From positions 124,001 through 188,000 of the forward strand of contig CALRIT020000003.1 of the NCBI GenBank assembly GCA_943361925.1: DNA of 64,000 bases. Direction: 5' to 3'. Both the position numbers and the translations under genes were made by a program. Below, one piece after another: positions 53,701 through 63,145 of the stretch (its first letter is position 1; each line of letters begins with the position of its first letter). The notes under the pieces are model-generated. The model saw only the letters and a program-made list of their open reading frames with translations. It did no database searches and had not been told where the DNA came from. This DNA is from CAISCU01 sp943361925 (GTDB taxonomy: Bacteria > Bacteroidota > Bacteroidia > UKL13-3).

Positions 53701-53812
53701 TCAATCCAACTTTTTGAATCGCGATTCTTCCTGCAATGAGGCGGTGAGCACTTAGTTCGAAACTTAAAAGTAGGGAGCAAACTATAATAATGGGGAGTAT
53801 AATTTTTTTCAT
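50744..53812 (-). CDS. Large T9SS type A surface protein with SprB-like repeats
   Basis: The protein has 1022 residues. A signal peptide ends FELSAHRL. A Cys-rich N-terminal module (~22-170, more than ten cysteines, e.g. CQSGNLCGC, CSNCG, SCCEIVV, ECCREN) precedes a long beta-rich part. Three SprB-type repeats (~520-760) show the pattern C-x-G-x3-G-x-(I/V)-x10-PY-(Y/K): CAGINNGTVSLQSEGGFAPF, CFGESDGSFTIQANGGTAPY, CFGAKNGFIKAIASGGTKPY. FN3-like domains follow. The C-terminal type A sorting domain starts FIVYPNPSNGLFEI. Likely an adhesin or gliding-surface protein. It is a paralogue of the protein at 54410-58207. Confidence 0.88.
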   Translation of the reverse strand: MKKIILPIIIVCSLLLSFELSAHRLIAGRIAIQKVGLTSLNISLVVYKDCQSGNLCGCPVVLNTGCILPVQIRGGSAGFYGTLFSTLNLTVVPNSSTNDVTSRCIGVNKSVCSNCGTTTPGSISPGAEAYTFQGMLNLTNIPDSCCEIVVSYTECCRENNLINLNNGGSQNFYVESRFNRCLNSTSPSFALEPILIGNPGNNFTYNFQAVDADGDSLSYSLSPLQVAMDTNAIYNAPYSANYPFPYSGAPLLYTENQYPNGIHINREFGVMRFKATSTFKSALILETKEWKNGVQIGSTKTNMMVYSISAWPNQDPQIRMYDSLGNNINSANNRIDTIPVGRKYTRYLGSVDVNADTTNLNFRMIGNPNAAEKIHVNSIKPQFDSMVVNYTPTQQDINGKVKNIMAGVIDQTCVNQGSNHILWGVLVSEIPDVQIQTINTGIRLKKLKYNKLNSAFTYRNQTIWAIEKSPNSNQFDTLQMDSINGFGFIQPGTYKIRLGIKAPWERIWFEETIQINPFKIKLKSKTDVTCAGINNGTVSLQSEGGFAPFMFKIDNGAFSFDSNFFNISAGSHTAYLKDSMNNMDSLVFTLLPGKTISYSIKENKKISCFGESDGSFTIQANGGTAPYLYKLNSGNYSLDSVFTQQAVGNKQIFIKDSNNCETVQLFALTGPDKLSAEFTQKDPTCFGAKNGFIKAIASGGTKPYSYTWQTNPPVQSNILYGIDSGTVNLLIKDSNQCALNTSFYVYKNEVYNADTICAMTYDTVYNRRMMAWNVTKGAGIIKYRVYQYNSLVDTGTQTAELNVANATLFFDTMSISPNFYYAVRAVDSCGNQSVVNRRVKPIWLSASPSGQFVNLSWTEYPFMNDSTEIKLFRKIANQNWVLINDVSGLNSYTDTVSSNQNVQYFLQYLKTNNCFKNYRIFSNVSTILATSLQAETKSKSGFIVYPNPSNGLFEIKSLSQKSANYKMSVWGILGNLILEKEVNGSNSTVQLDLSNYADGTYRLLIESNDGKTENIPLIKMKD

Positions 53813-53893
53813 AAGCTTTAATTTTTATTCAAGTTATAAATTGAGAATCATATTCATGTTATGTACAGAATGATTTAAGTAAGGATTAAGAGT

Positions 53894-54376
53894 TTACTTT
53901 TTTTGTTTTTTGTTTGATTTTAGAAAATCCTTCAACTCTTCTTCTTTTTGTGTTCCAAAGAGAATTTTATCACCAGTTTTTAGTACCAATTGTAAACCCA
54001 TATTTCCTTTTACATTAAAGGCCCTGTTTTTTTTGCTGAAACCTTTTATTCCCCAACCACCATATTCTTTTAAAGGCTCATATTTTCTTACTTCTGCCAA
54101 TTTGATGTCTTGCCAAAGAATGGTTTTTTGTTTGAAATGAAATGGGATAAACTGATAATGAATTCCCTCATCATTAACCTTGGTTTTTAACTGAAGTAAA
54201 AACAACAATCCAACAATCAGGAAAAGTAAAAAACTCATAGCTAACAAACTAAGCCACTGGTCGGTTTTAGAATCTAAACCCATCATAACAGGTATAAATG
54301 GAATGACACATGCGGCAAGTAAAATTAGCCATAACCACCATTGTGTAAATCTTTGTTTTTCTTCGAATTTTTCCAT
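53894..54376 (-). CDS. Small membrane protein with two TM helices and a PH-like domain
   Basis: The protein has 160 residues. Two hydrophobic helices (~15-35 and ~45-63) are followed by a soluble beta domain with KTKVNDEGIHYQF, ILWQDIKLAEVRKYEP and EYGGWGIKGF then NMGLQLVLKTGDKILFGTQ, the pattern of bacterial PH-like domains attached to membrane anchors. The C-terminus is lysine-rich. It sits between the two giant surface proteins on the same strand and may share their transcript. Function unknown. Confidence 0.7.
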   Translation of the reverse strand: MEKFEEKQRFTQWWLWLILLAACVIPFIPVMMGLDSKTDQWLSLLAMSFLLFLIVGLLFLLQLKTKVNDEGIHYQFIPFHFKQKTILWQDIKLAEVRKYEPLKEYGGWGIKGFSKKNRAFNVKGNMGLQLVLKTGDKILFGTQKEEELKDFLKSNKKQKK

Positions 54377-54409
54377 GATTACAAATAATTGATGGGCAAT
54401 TTTACATGT

Positions 54410-57400
54410 TTATTTGTGATTAATGAAAAGCGGAATGTTTTGATGTTTCTTGTTTTGAGTAATAATGTTTAGGTAATAAACACCGGTACTCAATTCAGAC
54501 ACATCATATTCTGAATCATACGAACTTATAGTGTTTGTAAATGTTTTCACCAGTTTGCCATTAGCCTGGTAAACTTCAATTTCACTAATCTGACTTTGTT
54601 TAGTATCCTCACTTATTTTAAAAGTTCCGGTATTTGGATTTGGATAAACAACAAATCCTTTTACCATTTCATTTTCAAACAGTGAATTTGCACTTATAAG
54701 CACTTCATTCGAAAACAGCTTTATATTAGGTTCACATGCATCAGAACTTAGAAGCTCAACCATCAATTGTTTTTGAAAATTTGTTTGAACAGGTATTGAA
54801 TAATCAGAAACCTGCGAACCTAAATTGGCAATGATTTGGTAAGGATTGTTTCCTATTTTTTCATATAACTTGAAACCGTTTGCAGTAGGAAAACCAGCCG
54901 GAACATTCCAACTAAGTAAATAGGAGTTTCCTGATTTTGTTATTGATAAATGTATTCCATTTAAAGCAGAACTATAAGGAGTCTTATTACCACAAACATC
55001 TTTTGCCTGAACATAATAATAATCGGTGAAACCGCCTGTTTGTAAGCCTCCGGAATGCGCATAACTATTGGTTCCTCCATACAAACTTGTAATGTATTCG
55101 AATGGTGAACTTAAAGTTTTTCTTGAAAAAATATCAAATGTTTGAATGGCAGAATCGCTGCTTTTTGAAACATAAATAATATTCTTTCCTATCAAAGGAT
55201 CAACAGAAATAGCACAAATTTTTCCATTGTTTTCAATAGGTTTTAATCTTCTGATATAGGTAGAGTCTTCAATACTACAATCTCTTGAATCAGTAACTTT
55301 TACTGTAGTTATTCCTTCACCTAAGTTGTTGTTGTAAAGTAAATTTGGTGATGATTTACCATTCCACATATAACTAAATGGAGCAACTCCATTGCTTACA
55401 CTTATAACAGAAGTACCATTTTTTGCCCCATTACAAGACTCTGGTGTATTCACAAAACTTAAACTCATTTTGACAGGTTCGTTAATAGAAACTTCTTCAA
55501 TTTTAATACAGCCTTTATTGTCTTTTATTGATATGAAATACTTTCCTGCACTCAGATTTGTGTATTCACGACGATATGAAAAAGTATCCAAATTCAGTTT
55601 GTACATATAAGGTCCAACTCCACCATCCGGAATGATAAAAATACGACCAATGTTTTTCTCCTTGCATGAAACATGATCAATCTCGCTTAATACATTCAGC
55701 TTGGGTGGAGCTTGTTGGATTGTAGTATTTTTGGTGATGGAACAGTTGTTCTTATCTGTAATGGTAAATTGATAATTACCCGGATTTATATTAGTAAATG
55801 TTTGATCAAATGTAGGTTGAGGATTTTGATTTCTATAGATACTAAATGGAGCTGTTCCACCACTTATAACTAAATTGATTTCTCCTTTATTGAATTCAAA
55901 ACAAGCAGGTTGTTTGTTAGCAAAGTTTAGGCTTAATGTGCTATCAGAACCCGGTACTTCCACTTCAAATCTGTCGAAGCAATTTAAACTGTCTTTCAAT
56001 TGTACTTGGTAAACACCTTTTTTTAGTCCATCATAAATGCTTTTGTTTTGAAAACTTCCTGTATCGACTTTAAACCAAGCCTTCATAAACTGTCCGTTTG
56101 CACTTAAATTAATTTCGCCGTTTGAATCACCAAAACATTCCACTGGTTTGATGCGCCAGGCGTTTCCTCTTAAATTCGAGGTTGAAGCAATAGTAAATTT
56201 ATTTGAGGAATAACAGTTAACAGAGTCTCTAACTTCAATCAAATAGGAACCATTTTTTAATCCATTGAATACATTGTTCTGGCTATAAATTCCTGAATCC
56301 AAACTATACCAAACCGGACCTGTTCCATTACTAGTTTGTATGCTAAATGAACCATTGGAATCTTCTTTACATGTATTAGGAGTATAATTTGAAAGAGAAA
56401 CCTGAATGACTTTATTCATTGAATAAATTTGAGTACTAATTGATTCAATATGGTTTAAAGCATCTTTAATTTTGATAACATAATAACCCCCTTTTAAATG
56501 ATTAAACACACCTGAACTTTGGTAGGCAGAATCATTGATGCTATAGGTTACAGGAAGAAACATAGAGGTGCCTGCAACTTCAATTCTACCATCATTTGAT
56601 GTATTGCAACTGGTATTTTTTGTATTGTTGATGTAGGCAAAAATCGGACTGATATAAATTTCTTTATTTACCCAAATCAAACCGCAGGTTTTTTGAATGC
56701 CAATTTTGATTTTGTACAAACCACTATCAGGAAAGATATAATTGTTAACGGTACTTCCGATAATAGTAACAAAGCTATCGCTTCCCGGTCTGCTTTCAAT
56801 TTTCCAGATACTTTGGTCTTTGTTGATTTGATTATTTTCACTAACATAAAAATCTAGATTAGCTGTTTTTATGCCGGTCATTGTTTTGTAAAGGCTAACA
56901 TTACCCAGGTTATCAAAAACAATTTTACCAGAGAAATTTGATTTTCCGGGTATCGGACAGCGACCATCATTTGAATACAATGAATAAAATAATGGTTGGT
57001 TCTTGATGGTACCAAATGTATTCCAACATACTTTTATTGAATCAAATCTGGGTCCGTTGATATGTCTTGTTGATGCATCATACAATCTTGTAAAACCATA
57101 CGATTCACCAAATGAACCCATTCCAATTTTAGTAAAATAGGTTGTATCATTTGGGTCGGCATCGTATGCAGTATAAATTCTACATAATTCCAATCCATTA
57201 CAAACAGTATCTACCGGGTTTGCACTTCCATTCAATGGATTCCCCAAAGCATCATAAACCCTGATGACAGGAACATTATTAGCCGGACAATTAATAGATT
57301 GTATGGTGAATTCAATTCTGCTTGAATCTCTAAGTTGATATTGTGCATTTGAAACTGGATTCCAACTGTTTTTATCAATAGCAATAGGAGCTTTAAAAAT

Positions 57401-58207
57401 CCCTAATGGCGTAAATTCTAAATAACCTTTGCTTAAATCCAATGGTGCTGGAAATTCAGCACGTGGAAATGGATTTAACTCACTATAATTCCCTGTATAA
57501 CTTACATAGGTTTCCTGAGCGGTTTTTATTTTACCCGATTTATAACTGATGGAATCAAACATATATGAGCTGCCTCTAAATAGAGGAATAGTGGTTTTTA
57601 CTCCTGAACAAACCTTAAATAAAGGCTCGGCTTCCAGTGTTGCATAGCTCCTGTTTGGGATACAACGATTGATATTGAGCTCGGTATAAAAGTTTGAATT
57701 TGATGGATTTTGGATGACTTGTATTGAGGAGTCTCTGCAGCAACTTGAGTAACTTATTGTAAAACCACATAAGGCTTCTGGAAATCGATTTAAATTTAAA
57801 ACGCCCGAAAAACGGATTCTTTTCACGCCGTTAAATGAACCGGGTCCAGCATTCCCTGAACCACATGGAATACAATTACTTTGAAAAGAAGGACAAGCAT
57901 CTACCATTTCCTCTAAACCAAAAAAAGGCACATAACTCAGGTTGAAAGTTCCGAAATTTTGTCCGGCATAATTTCCTCCTGCGCCTTTTACATCAGCCTG
58001 AATCTGACAATTGGATGTATTACAACTACAAATTGGATTGGGTCCACATTCTTCATATAGGGTTATGAGAACACGAATACTATCTCCAGCCGGATTGATG
58101 AAAGAAGATTCAATTTTGCCACCCAATATTTTATTGGCAAATGATTTATTTGAAGGAACCATCGCTAAAATTGCGATGATAATGAATTGGGTAATAAGGT
58201 GTTTCAT
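54410..58207 (-). CDS. Very large T9SS type A surface protein with SprB-like repeats
   Basis: The protein has 1265 residues. A signal peptide (to ~24, NKSFANKIL) is followed by a Cys-rich N-terminal module like that of the neighbouring paralogue (CGPNPICSCNTSNC, CIPCGSG, CCRDSS). At least five SprB-like repeats (~550-1000) read C-x3-N/K-x-G..., e.g. CNTSNDGRIEVAG, CKEDSNGSFSIQTSNGTGP, CFGDSNGEINLSANG, CKEKNIGRIFIIPDGGVGPY and CNGAKNGTSVISVSNGVAPF. FN3-like parts and a C-terminal sorting domain (FVVYPNPNTGTFKISE, LSTGVYYLNI) end the protein. Exported by T9SS; probably a surface adhesin. The two paralogues suggest duplication. Confidence 0.88.
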   Translation of the reverse strand: MKHLITQFIIIAILAMVPSNKSFANKILGGKIESSFINPAGDSIRVLITLYEECGPNPICSCNTSNCQIQADVKGAGGNYAGQNFGTFNLSYVPFFGLEEMVDACPSFQSNCIPCGSGNAGPGSFNGVKRIRFSGVLNLNRFPEALCGFTISYSSCCRDSSIQVIQNPSNSNFYTELNINRCIPNRSYATLEAEPLFKVCSGVKTTIPLFRGSSYMFDSISYKSGKIKTAQETYVSYTGNYSELNPFPRAEFPAPLDLSKGYLEFTPLGIFKAPIAIDKNSWNPVSNAQYQLRDSSRIEFTIQSINCPANNVPVIRVYDALGNPLNGSANPVDTVCNGLELCRIYTAYDADPNDTTYFTKIGMGSFGESYGFTRLYDASTRHINGPRFDSIKVCWNTFGTIKNQPLFYSLYSNDGRCPIPGKSNFSGKIVFDNLGNVSLYKTMTGIKTANLDFYVSENNQINKDQSIWKIESRPGSDSFVTIIGSTVNNYIFPDSGLYKIKIGIQKTCGLIWVNKEIYISPIFAYINNTKNTSCNTSNDGRIEVAGTSMFLPVTYSINDSAYQSSGVFNHLKGGYYVIKIKDALNHIESISTQIYSMNKVIQVSLSNYTPNTCKEDSNGSFSIQTSNGTGPVWYSLDSGIYSQNNVFNGLKNGSYLIEVRDSVNCYSSNKFTIASTSNLRGNAWRIKPVECFGDSNGEINLSANGQFMKAWFKVDTGSFQNKSIYDGLKKGVYQVQLKDSLNCFDRFEVEVPGSDSTLSLNFANKQPACFEFNKGEINLVISGGTAPFSIYRNQNPQPTFDQTFTNINPGNYQFTITDKNNCSITKNTTIQQAPPKLNVLSEIDHVSCKEKNIGRIFIIPDGGVGPYMYKLNLDTFSYRREYTNLSAGKYFISIKDNKGCIKIEEVSINEPVKMSLSFVNTPESCNGAKNGTSVISVSNGVAPFSYMWNGKSSPNLLYNNNLGEGITTVKVTDSRDCSIEDSTYIRRLKPIENNGKICAISVDPLIGKNIIYVSKSSDSAIQTFDIFSRKTLSSPFEYITSLYGGTNSYAHSGGLQTGGFTDYYYVQAKDVCGNKTPYSSALNGIHLSITKSGNSYLLSWNVPAGFPTANGFKLYEKIGNNPYQIIANLGSQVSDYSIPVQTNFQKQLMVELLSSDACEPNIKLFSNEVLISANSLFENEMVKGFVVYPNPNTGTFKISEDTKQSQISEIEVYQANGKLVKTFTNTISSYDSEYDVSELSTGVYYLNIITQNKKHQNIPLFINHK

Positions 58208-58423
58208 AAGCTAAAGGGTTAAAATTGTTTCATTGATTCGAATTTATTAAATAATTCATTATTAATTCCTTAGAATTTTCTTAATCTTTTTTTAAGGATT
58301 CTTAATTGTTTCATATCACCTCTATTTGAGTTTAAATAAAACCCAATATTTTATAAAATGTGATTGGGTTCTAATCATTATTTGAAGTTTCCATTTCATC
58401 AAAAATAATTCCCTTGAATGCCC

Positions 58424-58431
58424 TATTTTTG
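58424..58431 (+). promoter_or_regulatory. -7 box (TATTTTTG) directly before metG
   Basis: An exact TAnnTTTG match ending seven bases before ATG 58439. The upstream in-frame ATG 58418 lies before the box and would not be on the transcript, which decides the metG start. Confidence 0.6.
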
Positions 58432-58438
58432 CAGCCTT

Positions 58439-60514
58439 ATGACTGATTCTAAAAGATACCTGATTACAGCAGCATTGCCTTATGCAAATGGTCCGGTGCA
58501 TATTGGACATTTGGCAGGATGTTATTTGCCTGCTGATATTTATGTACGTTACCTAAAAGCTTTGGGCCATGATGTGGTTTTTATTTGTGGAAGTGATGAA
58601 CATGGCGTTCCAATTACCATCAAAGCAAAAAAAGAAGGAATTACACCTCAGCAGGTGGTAGACAAATACCATGGTATCATGCAGGATGCTTTCAAAAATT
58701 TTGGGATTGAATTTTCATATTATGGAAGAACCAGCTCCGAAACTCATCATGATACTGCACAAGAATTCTTTAAAAATTTATACGACAAAGGTGTTTTCAA
58801 AGAAGAAATTACACGTCAGTATTTTGATGAAGAAGCCAATCAGTTTTTAGCAGATAGATACATCACAGGAACTTGTCCAAGATGCGGAAATCCTAATGCT
58901 TACGGCGATCAGTGTGAAAAATGCGGAACCTCATTAAGTCCTACAGATTTAATCAATCCGCGTTCTGCTTTAAGTGGAAATGTGCCTGTATTAAAAGAAA
59001 CAAAAAACTGGTTTTTACCAATGGGTGAAATTCAGGGTTCCGCAGATTTTCAGGAATACATCAAACGTTTCGAAAACTGGAAAAGTAATATCAAAGGCCA
59101 GTGTGCAAGCTGGTTAAACGATGGACTACAATCTCGCGCTATGACCCGCGATTTGGATTGGGGAGTTCCGGTTCCATTACCCGATGCAGAAGGAAAAGTT
59201 CTTTATGTTTGGTTTGATGCGCCTATCGGATACATCAGTGCTACCAAAGAATATTTTGCACAACAAGGAAATCCTGATAAATGGAAAGATTACTGGCAAA
59301 ATGAAAACTCATCATTGGTTCATTTTATAGGAAAAGACAATATCGTTTTTCATGCCATTATTTTCCCAATGATGCTCATGACACATGGCCAATATAATTT
59401 ACCCGTAAATGTTCCTGCCAATGAGTTTTTAAATCTCGAAGGTGATAAAATTTCTACCAGCAGAAACTGGGCTGTTTGGTTACATGAATACTTAAATGAT
59501 TTTCCGGGACGTCAGGATGAATTAAGATACGTATTAAGTTCTATTTCTCCTGAAACAAAAGATTCAGAATTTACCTGGAAGGATTACCAAACAAGGGTGA
59601 ATAGTGAATTGGTAAGCATTTTCGGGAATTTCGTAAACCGTGTTGCAGTCTTAGCTCAAAAATATTATGGCGGATTGGTTCCTGAAAATCCGGGTTTAAA
59701 TGATGAAAAATTAGTGTTGGCAAAATCGAATTTGGATAGAGATGTAGAATCGAGTTTGCAGAAAATGAACGATTTGTTAGCACAGGTAAAATTAAGAGAT
59801 GCTCAGGCCGAATGGATGAATGTTGCAAGAGCAGGAAATAAATTTTTGGCAGAAACAGAACCATGGAAATTAGTTAAAACCGATGAACAAAGTGTGAAAG
59901 CCATCATGTTTGCAGCTATTCAGGTTTGTGCTAAACTAGCAGTATCTGCAGGCGTGTTTTTGCCACATACAGCAAAGAAATTGGCAGGCATCATCAACCT
60001 TCAGGATTTTTCATGGGAATTGTTAAACAAAGCTGAAATCATTTCAAGTGGAACACAAATGGGTGCTGCTGAAATTTTATACAAGCCGGTTGAAGATGCG
60101 GAGATTGAATCACAATTAAACAGATTGAGCAGCATCAAAGCCTCACAACTTGAACAACCAAAAGCCAGCAGTTTACAAGAAGTGAAATCGGATATTGCCT
60201 ACGAAGATTTTGAGAAAATTGATTTAAGAGTAGGTAAAGTTTTAGAAGCAGAAAGAGTTCCAAAAGCAGATAAACTATTAAAATTAACTGTTGATTTGGG
60301 CTTTGAAAAAAGAACCATTTTATCTGGCATAGCTGAATATTATAAACCTGAAGAATTAGTTGGAAAACTGGTAACAGTAGTAGCCAATCTTGCACCAAGA
60401 AAAATCAGGGGAATAGAATCTCAAGGCATGTTGCTCATGGCAGGTAACGATTTCGGAAAACTGTTCAATGTAGGTCCTGAGAATGATATTGAACCGGGCT
60501 CTGTAGTCAAGTAG
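58439..60514 (+). CDS. metG: Methionine--tRNA ligase
   Basis: The protein has 691 residues from ATG 58439 (MTDSKRYLITAALPYANGPV). The class I synthetase HIGH motif reads HIGH (~residue 20). The zinc-binding insertion has two CxxC pairs (CPRCGNP, CEKCG) near 140-160, and the KMSKS-equivalent is KISTS (~335), an accepted variant. The anticodon-binding helical domain follows. The C-terminal ~110 residues form a tRNA-binding EMAP/Trbp111-like domain (FEKIDLRVGKVLEAERVPKADKL), which supports dimer formation. It charges initiator and elongator tRNA-Met. The start is set by the -7 box between the two possible ATGs. Confidence 0.97.
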   Translation: MTDSKRYLITAALPYANGPVHIGHLAGCYLPADIYVRYLKALGHDVVFICGSDEHGVPITIKAKKEGITPQQVVDKYHGIMQDAFKNFGIEFSYYGRTSSETHHDTAQEFFKNLYDKGVFKEEITRQYFDEEANQFLADRYITGTCPRCGNPNAYGDQCEKCGTSLSPTDLINPRSALSGNVPVLKETKNWFLPMGEIQGSADFQEYIKRFENWKSNIKGQCASWLNDGLQSRAMTRDLDWGVPVPLPDAEGKVLYVWFDAPIGYISATKEYFAQQGNPDKWKDYWQNENSSLVHFIGKDNIVFHAIIFPMMLMTHGQYNLPVNVPANEFLNLEGDKISTSRNWAVWLHEYLNDFPGRQDELRYVLSSISPETKDSEFTWKDYQTRVNSELVSIFGNFVNRVAVLAQKYYGGLVPENPGLNDEKLVLAKSNLDRDVESSLQKMNDLLAQVKLRDAQAEWMNVARAGNKFLAETEPWKLVKTDEQSVKAIMFAAIQVCAKLAVSAGVFLPHTAKKLAGIINLQDFSWELLNKAEIISSGTQMGAAEILYKPVEDAEIESQLNRLSSIKASQLEQPKASSLQEVKSDIAYEDFEKIDLRVGKVLEAERVPKADKLLKLTVDLGFEKRTILSGIAEYYKPEELVGKLVTVVANLAPRKIRGIESQGMLLMAGNDFGKLFNVGPENDIEPGSVVK

Positions 60515-61200
60515 CCGGCTGGCTACAGGCTATTGGCCGGAAGACGGCTGCTGGCAACTAGCAACTAGCTTCTGGCTTTTGATTTTAGTAGGTGGAAATT
60601 GTCTTTCTAACATTGGCCATTTGCTGTTTGCTATTGGCTTTAGATTTGAGTAAAAAAAACACATACATTCCTAAAGAAATTTAATCAATAGCGGTCAAGG
60701 TTTATTGAAACGAATCTCTAAGCTCAGAATGGGTGTAATATGTTAGCCCTGAAAGGGTGTAATTCGTTAGAAAAAACAATCTCGCATTCCCTCTAGCCCT
60801 GAAGGGGCGTAATTTGTTCTGGATTGACTAGGCCTATTTTGAAAACCAGTTTTAATAGTAACACAATCGCCGGCCAGAAGCCAGCCGCCAGGAGCCAGCA
60901 GCCAAAAAAACCGCCTTCGATGATGAAAGAATTTTGCTTACTTTTTTTCCAAAAAGTAAGGATCAAAGCAACGAATTATGCTAAAACTAAAATTGTACTT
61001 GTAACAAGAAAACCATAGAGTGTTTAATGATGAGTAATTTTAATCTCTTGATAACGAAATAATTAATCAGAATAAAACAAAAAATTCAACCTTATTTATA
61101 CTAAAATCATCCTTCCTCGTTTTAAACAACATCAAACAAAAATATATGCAATAAGTAAATCTACACTTTTCTCATTATTCACCCTTAAACCCTTTAAGCT
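60515..61200. repeat. Gene-free repeat region: heptamer arrays, REP-like palindromes and a 10-bp-stem hairpin
   Basis: No ORF of merit in 686 bases. AGCCA/TAGC-type arrays lie at about 60512-60581, 60611-60640 and 60868-60908. REP-like units (consensus AGCCCTGAAGGGGCGTAATT, here partly with GGGTGTAATT) are at 60722-60741 (diverged), 60744-60766 and 60794-60816. A perfect hairpin CTTACTTTTT-ttcc-AAAAAGTAAG is at 60937-60960. The same two families flank each other at 16.9-17.5 kb. Confidence 0.8.
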
Positions 61201-62193
61201 ATGAAAAGTGTAGTGTTATGCGGGCTCATGTTAGCCGCCTTTTCTCCAAAAATTTCGAATGCCGAAGTATTAATGAACTTGAACGAAGCTTTTAAAAACA
61301 GAGCTATCAGCATCAAGGTTGTCGGTCATGAAGCTGCTTACCAGCAAGCCAATTTACAAATCAGAAATACGCTTCCTTTTACCATTGCTATCAAGGTTGA
61401 AGCCGGTCGTCGTTTTATTGCCTACGAATCATCAACCCGTGATGTATTGGTAACCAAAACTGAGTATGTTCGTGTGCCTCCTTTTGCAACTGTTATCAAG
61501 GATATTTTTTCTTTAGGATGTGAAAAATTTGATGCCAAACCAAAAGCAAGTGATCAGTTTAGTATTGGTAAAATGGCTGATAAGAATTTACAAAACTTGG
61601 CAATGGAAATTGAAACAAATGGACTCTGGGATAGAGAAGGCGTTCAGGAAGCAATATATGTTGTAAGCGACCATGAATCAATCGAGAACATGGGTGTAAA
61701 AGACTGGAACAGAAACGAACAATGGAAAGGTATTTTCACAAAGATTGGCGTGAGTGAAGCTTCTGATGAAACCAAAACCATTCGTGGTTTAGAGAACAGA
61801 AAAGTGAAGCCAGTTTTGCAAAAACAAAAAGAACAATCTGTTATTAGTGAAATGCCTGAATTTCCTTCTGAAAATAAAGTTAAACCAGAAGTTGCAGTTG
61901 TAAATGAACCAGAAGCGATTGCAAGTGCTCCTGATAAAAAAGTGGTTTACCAGGTAAAACACAATCACCAGTTCGATTTACCTCAAAGCGGAAAAGTATC
62001 TTTGATTTTGTATGATCCTGAAAACAATAAAGCCAGTGATTTAATCAAAAATAAAATCATGACCAAAGGTAAACATCAGCAAAAAATCGATTTTAAAACT
62101 GATGAATTTAAACAAGGTTCCTATGCCTTAAGATTGTTCCTGAATGGTGAAATGATTAGTGAAAAGAAATTTCACCTGGCATCAAAAAACTAA
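61201..62193 (+). CDS. Hypothetical secreted protein
   Basis: The protein has 330 residues. A signal peptide (MKSVVLCGLMLAAFSPKISN) and cleavage near ANAE-like SNAE are plausible. The first domain (~25-160) has an ANLQIRNTLPFTIAIKVEAG strand pattern and a CEKFDAKP segment, seen in small Bacteroidota surface proteins of unknown role. Then come a Lys/Glu-rich linker (~195-245) and a C-terminal beta domain (HQFDLPQSGKVSLILYDPEN ... GSYALRLFLNGE), which resembles FlgD/Ig-like or T9SS type A-like ends but lacks a clear sorting motif. No function is proposed. A strong terminator follows. Confidence 0.6.
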   Translation: MKSVVLCGLMLAAFSPKISNAEVLMNLNEAFKNRAISIKVVGHEAAYQQANLQIRNTLPFTIAIKVEAGRRFIAYESSTRDVLVTKTEYVRVPPFATVIKDIFSLGCEKFDAKPKASDQFSIGKMADKNLQNLAMEIETNGLWDREGVQEAIYVVSDHESIENMGVKDWNRNEQWKGIFTKIGVSEASDETKTIRGLENRKVKPVLQKQKEQSVISEMPEFPSENKVKPEVAVVNEPEAIASAPDKKVVYQVKHNHQFDLPQSGKVSLILYDPENNKASDLIKNKIMTKGKHQQKIDFKTDEFKQGSYALRLFLNGEMISEKKFHLASKN

Positions 62194-62210
62194 TATAAAA
62201 TTTATAAAAA

Positions 62211-62247
62211 AGGCTGCAATGATTCAATACCATTGCAGCCTTTTTTA
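62211..62247. terminator. Bidirectional rho-independent terminator
   Basis: AGGCTGCAATG (62211-62221) pairs perfectly with CATTGCAGCCT (62231-62241), loop of nine, followed by T5; on the other side a run of A gives a terminator for the convergent lipoprotein gene. Confidence 0.93.
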
Positions 62248-62868
62248 TTGCATTCCTTTAACAAATTTTAGTTTTATTTTAGCAAAAACAGGCCTGTTTA
62301 CAATCGAATCAATGATTATATTTCCTTCTGAATCTTTCCTTGTGTATTTACATTGAATAATCTCTCTCCAATTTCCAACCATATCTTTTGTATTTATTAG
62401 TTTCAGATTATTTATTTGAACTTGATACATCAAGGTTGAATCAACAAAAAAATTTGGTCCAAATGGATCTTTCGGTTGAAAATCCTCTCTAAATCCATAA
62501 ATATAACAAGGTGGTTTTTGAAAGTAAATAGAATCAGAAGAAACATAAACTAAATCTATTTGACAATTGAATATATCACACATTTTACTCCAGATATCAG
62601 TTGCAACACAAATGGTATACATCCTTTTCTTTAAACCCTTTTGAATGAGGAATAATGGCTTTGAATAAATTTGTGAAGAGAAAAGTGCGTCTTTTAGATA
62701 TTTTGTTGAATCTGCAGGAAAATTAAATGACTCTAATACTTCTAAATCATAAAGTCCTTCTTGTAATTCTGCAGGAACAATTTTAGCATCTTGTTTGCAT
62801 GAAACAATTAAAATTAGAAGAGAGCTAATTAGAAGAAGTATTGGATGTTTGGGTATGAACTTTTTCAT
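62245..62868 (-). CDS. Hypothetical lipoprotein
   Basis: The protein has 207 residues. A lipoprotein signal (PILLLISSLLILIVSC) has its lipobox cysteine at ~24. The mature part is unrecognised: mixed, with three more cysteines (CVATDIWSKMCDIFNCQ near residue 90) that could form disulfides, and a C-terminal strand-rich part. Convergent with the preceding gene and sharing its terminator. Probably anchored to a cell-envelope membrane. Confidence 0.6.
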   Translation of the reverse strand: MKKFIPKHPILLLISSLLILIVSCKQDAKIVPAELQEGLYDLEVLESFNFPADSTKYLKDALFSSQIYSKPLFLIQKGLKKRMYTICVATDIWSKMCDIFNCQIDLVYVSSDSIYFQKPPCYIYGFREDFQPKDPFGPNFFVDSTLMYQVQINNLKLINTKDMVGNWREIIQCKYTRKDSEGNIIIDSIVNRPVFAKIKLKFVKGMQ

Positions 62869-63145
62869 AGTAAAAACTAAGATACAAATTAATTAATTCC
62901 TTAGTTAGGTGAATGATGGGCCATTCATTTTTTTATTAAAAAATTTATTCCCGACAAGCTCATAGTTTTTTAACCATGGGATTTATTTCTTTTTAGTCGG
63001 ATATGTTTTTTGTGCAGTAAAATGCTGAAAATAAAATAAATAGATAGATTATTCTTAATAATTGTTTTATGTCAACTATTTAGAAATCATTTTTTTTTAC
63101 TCTTGACATAAAAATGTTGTTGCTTAGCCCTGCAATTTATTTCAC

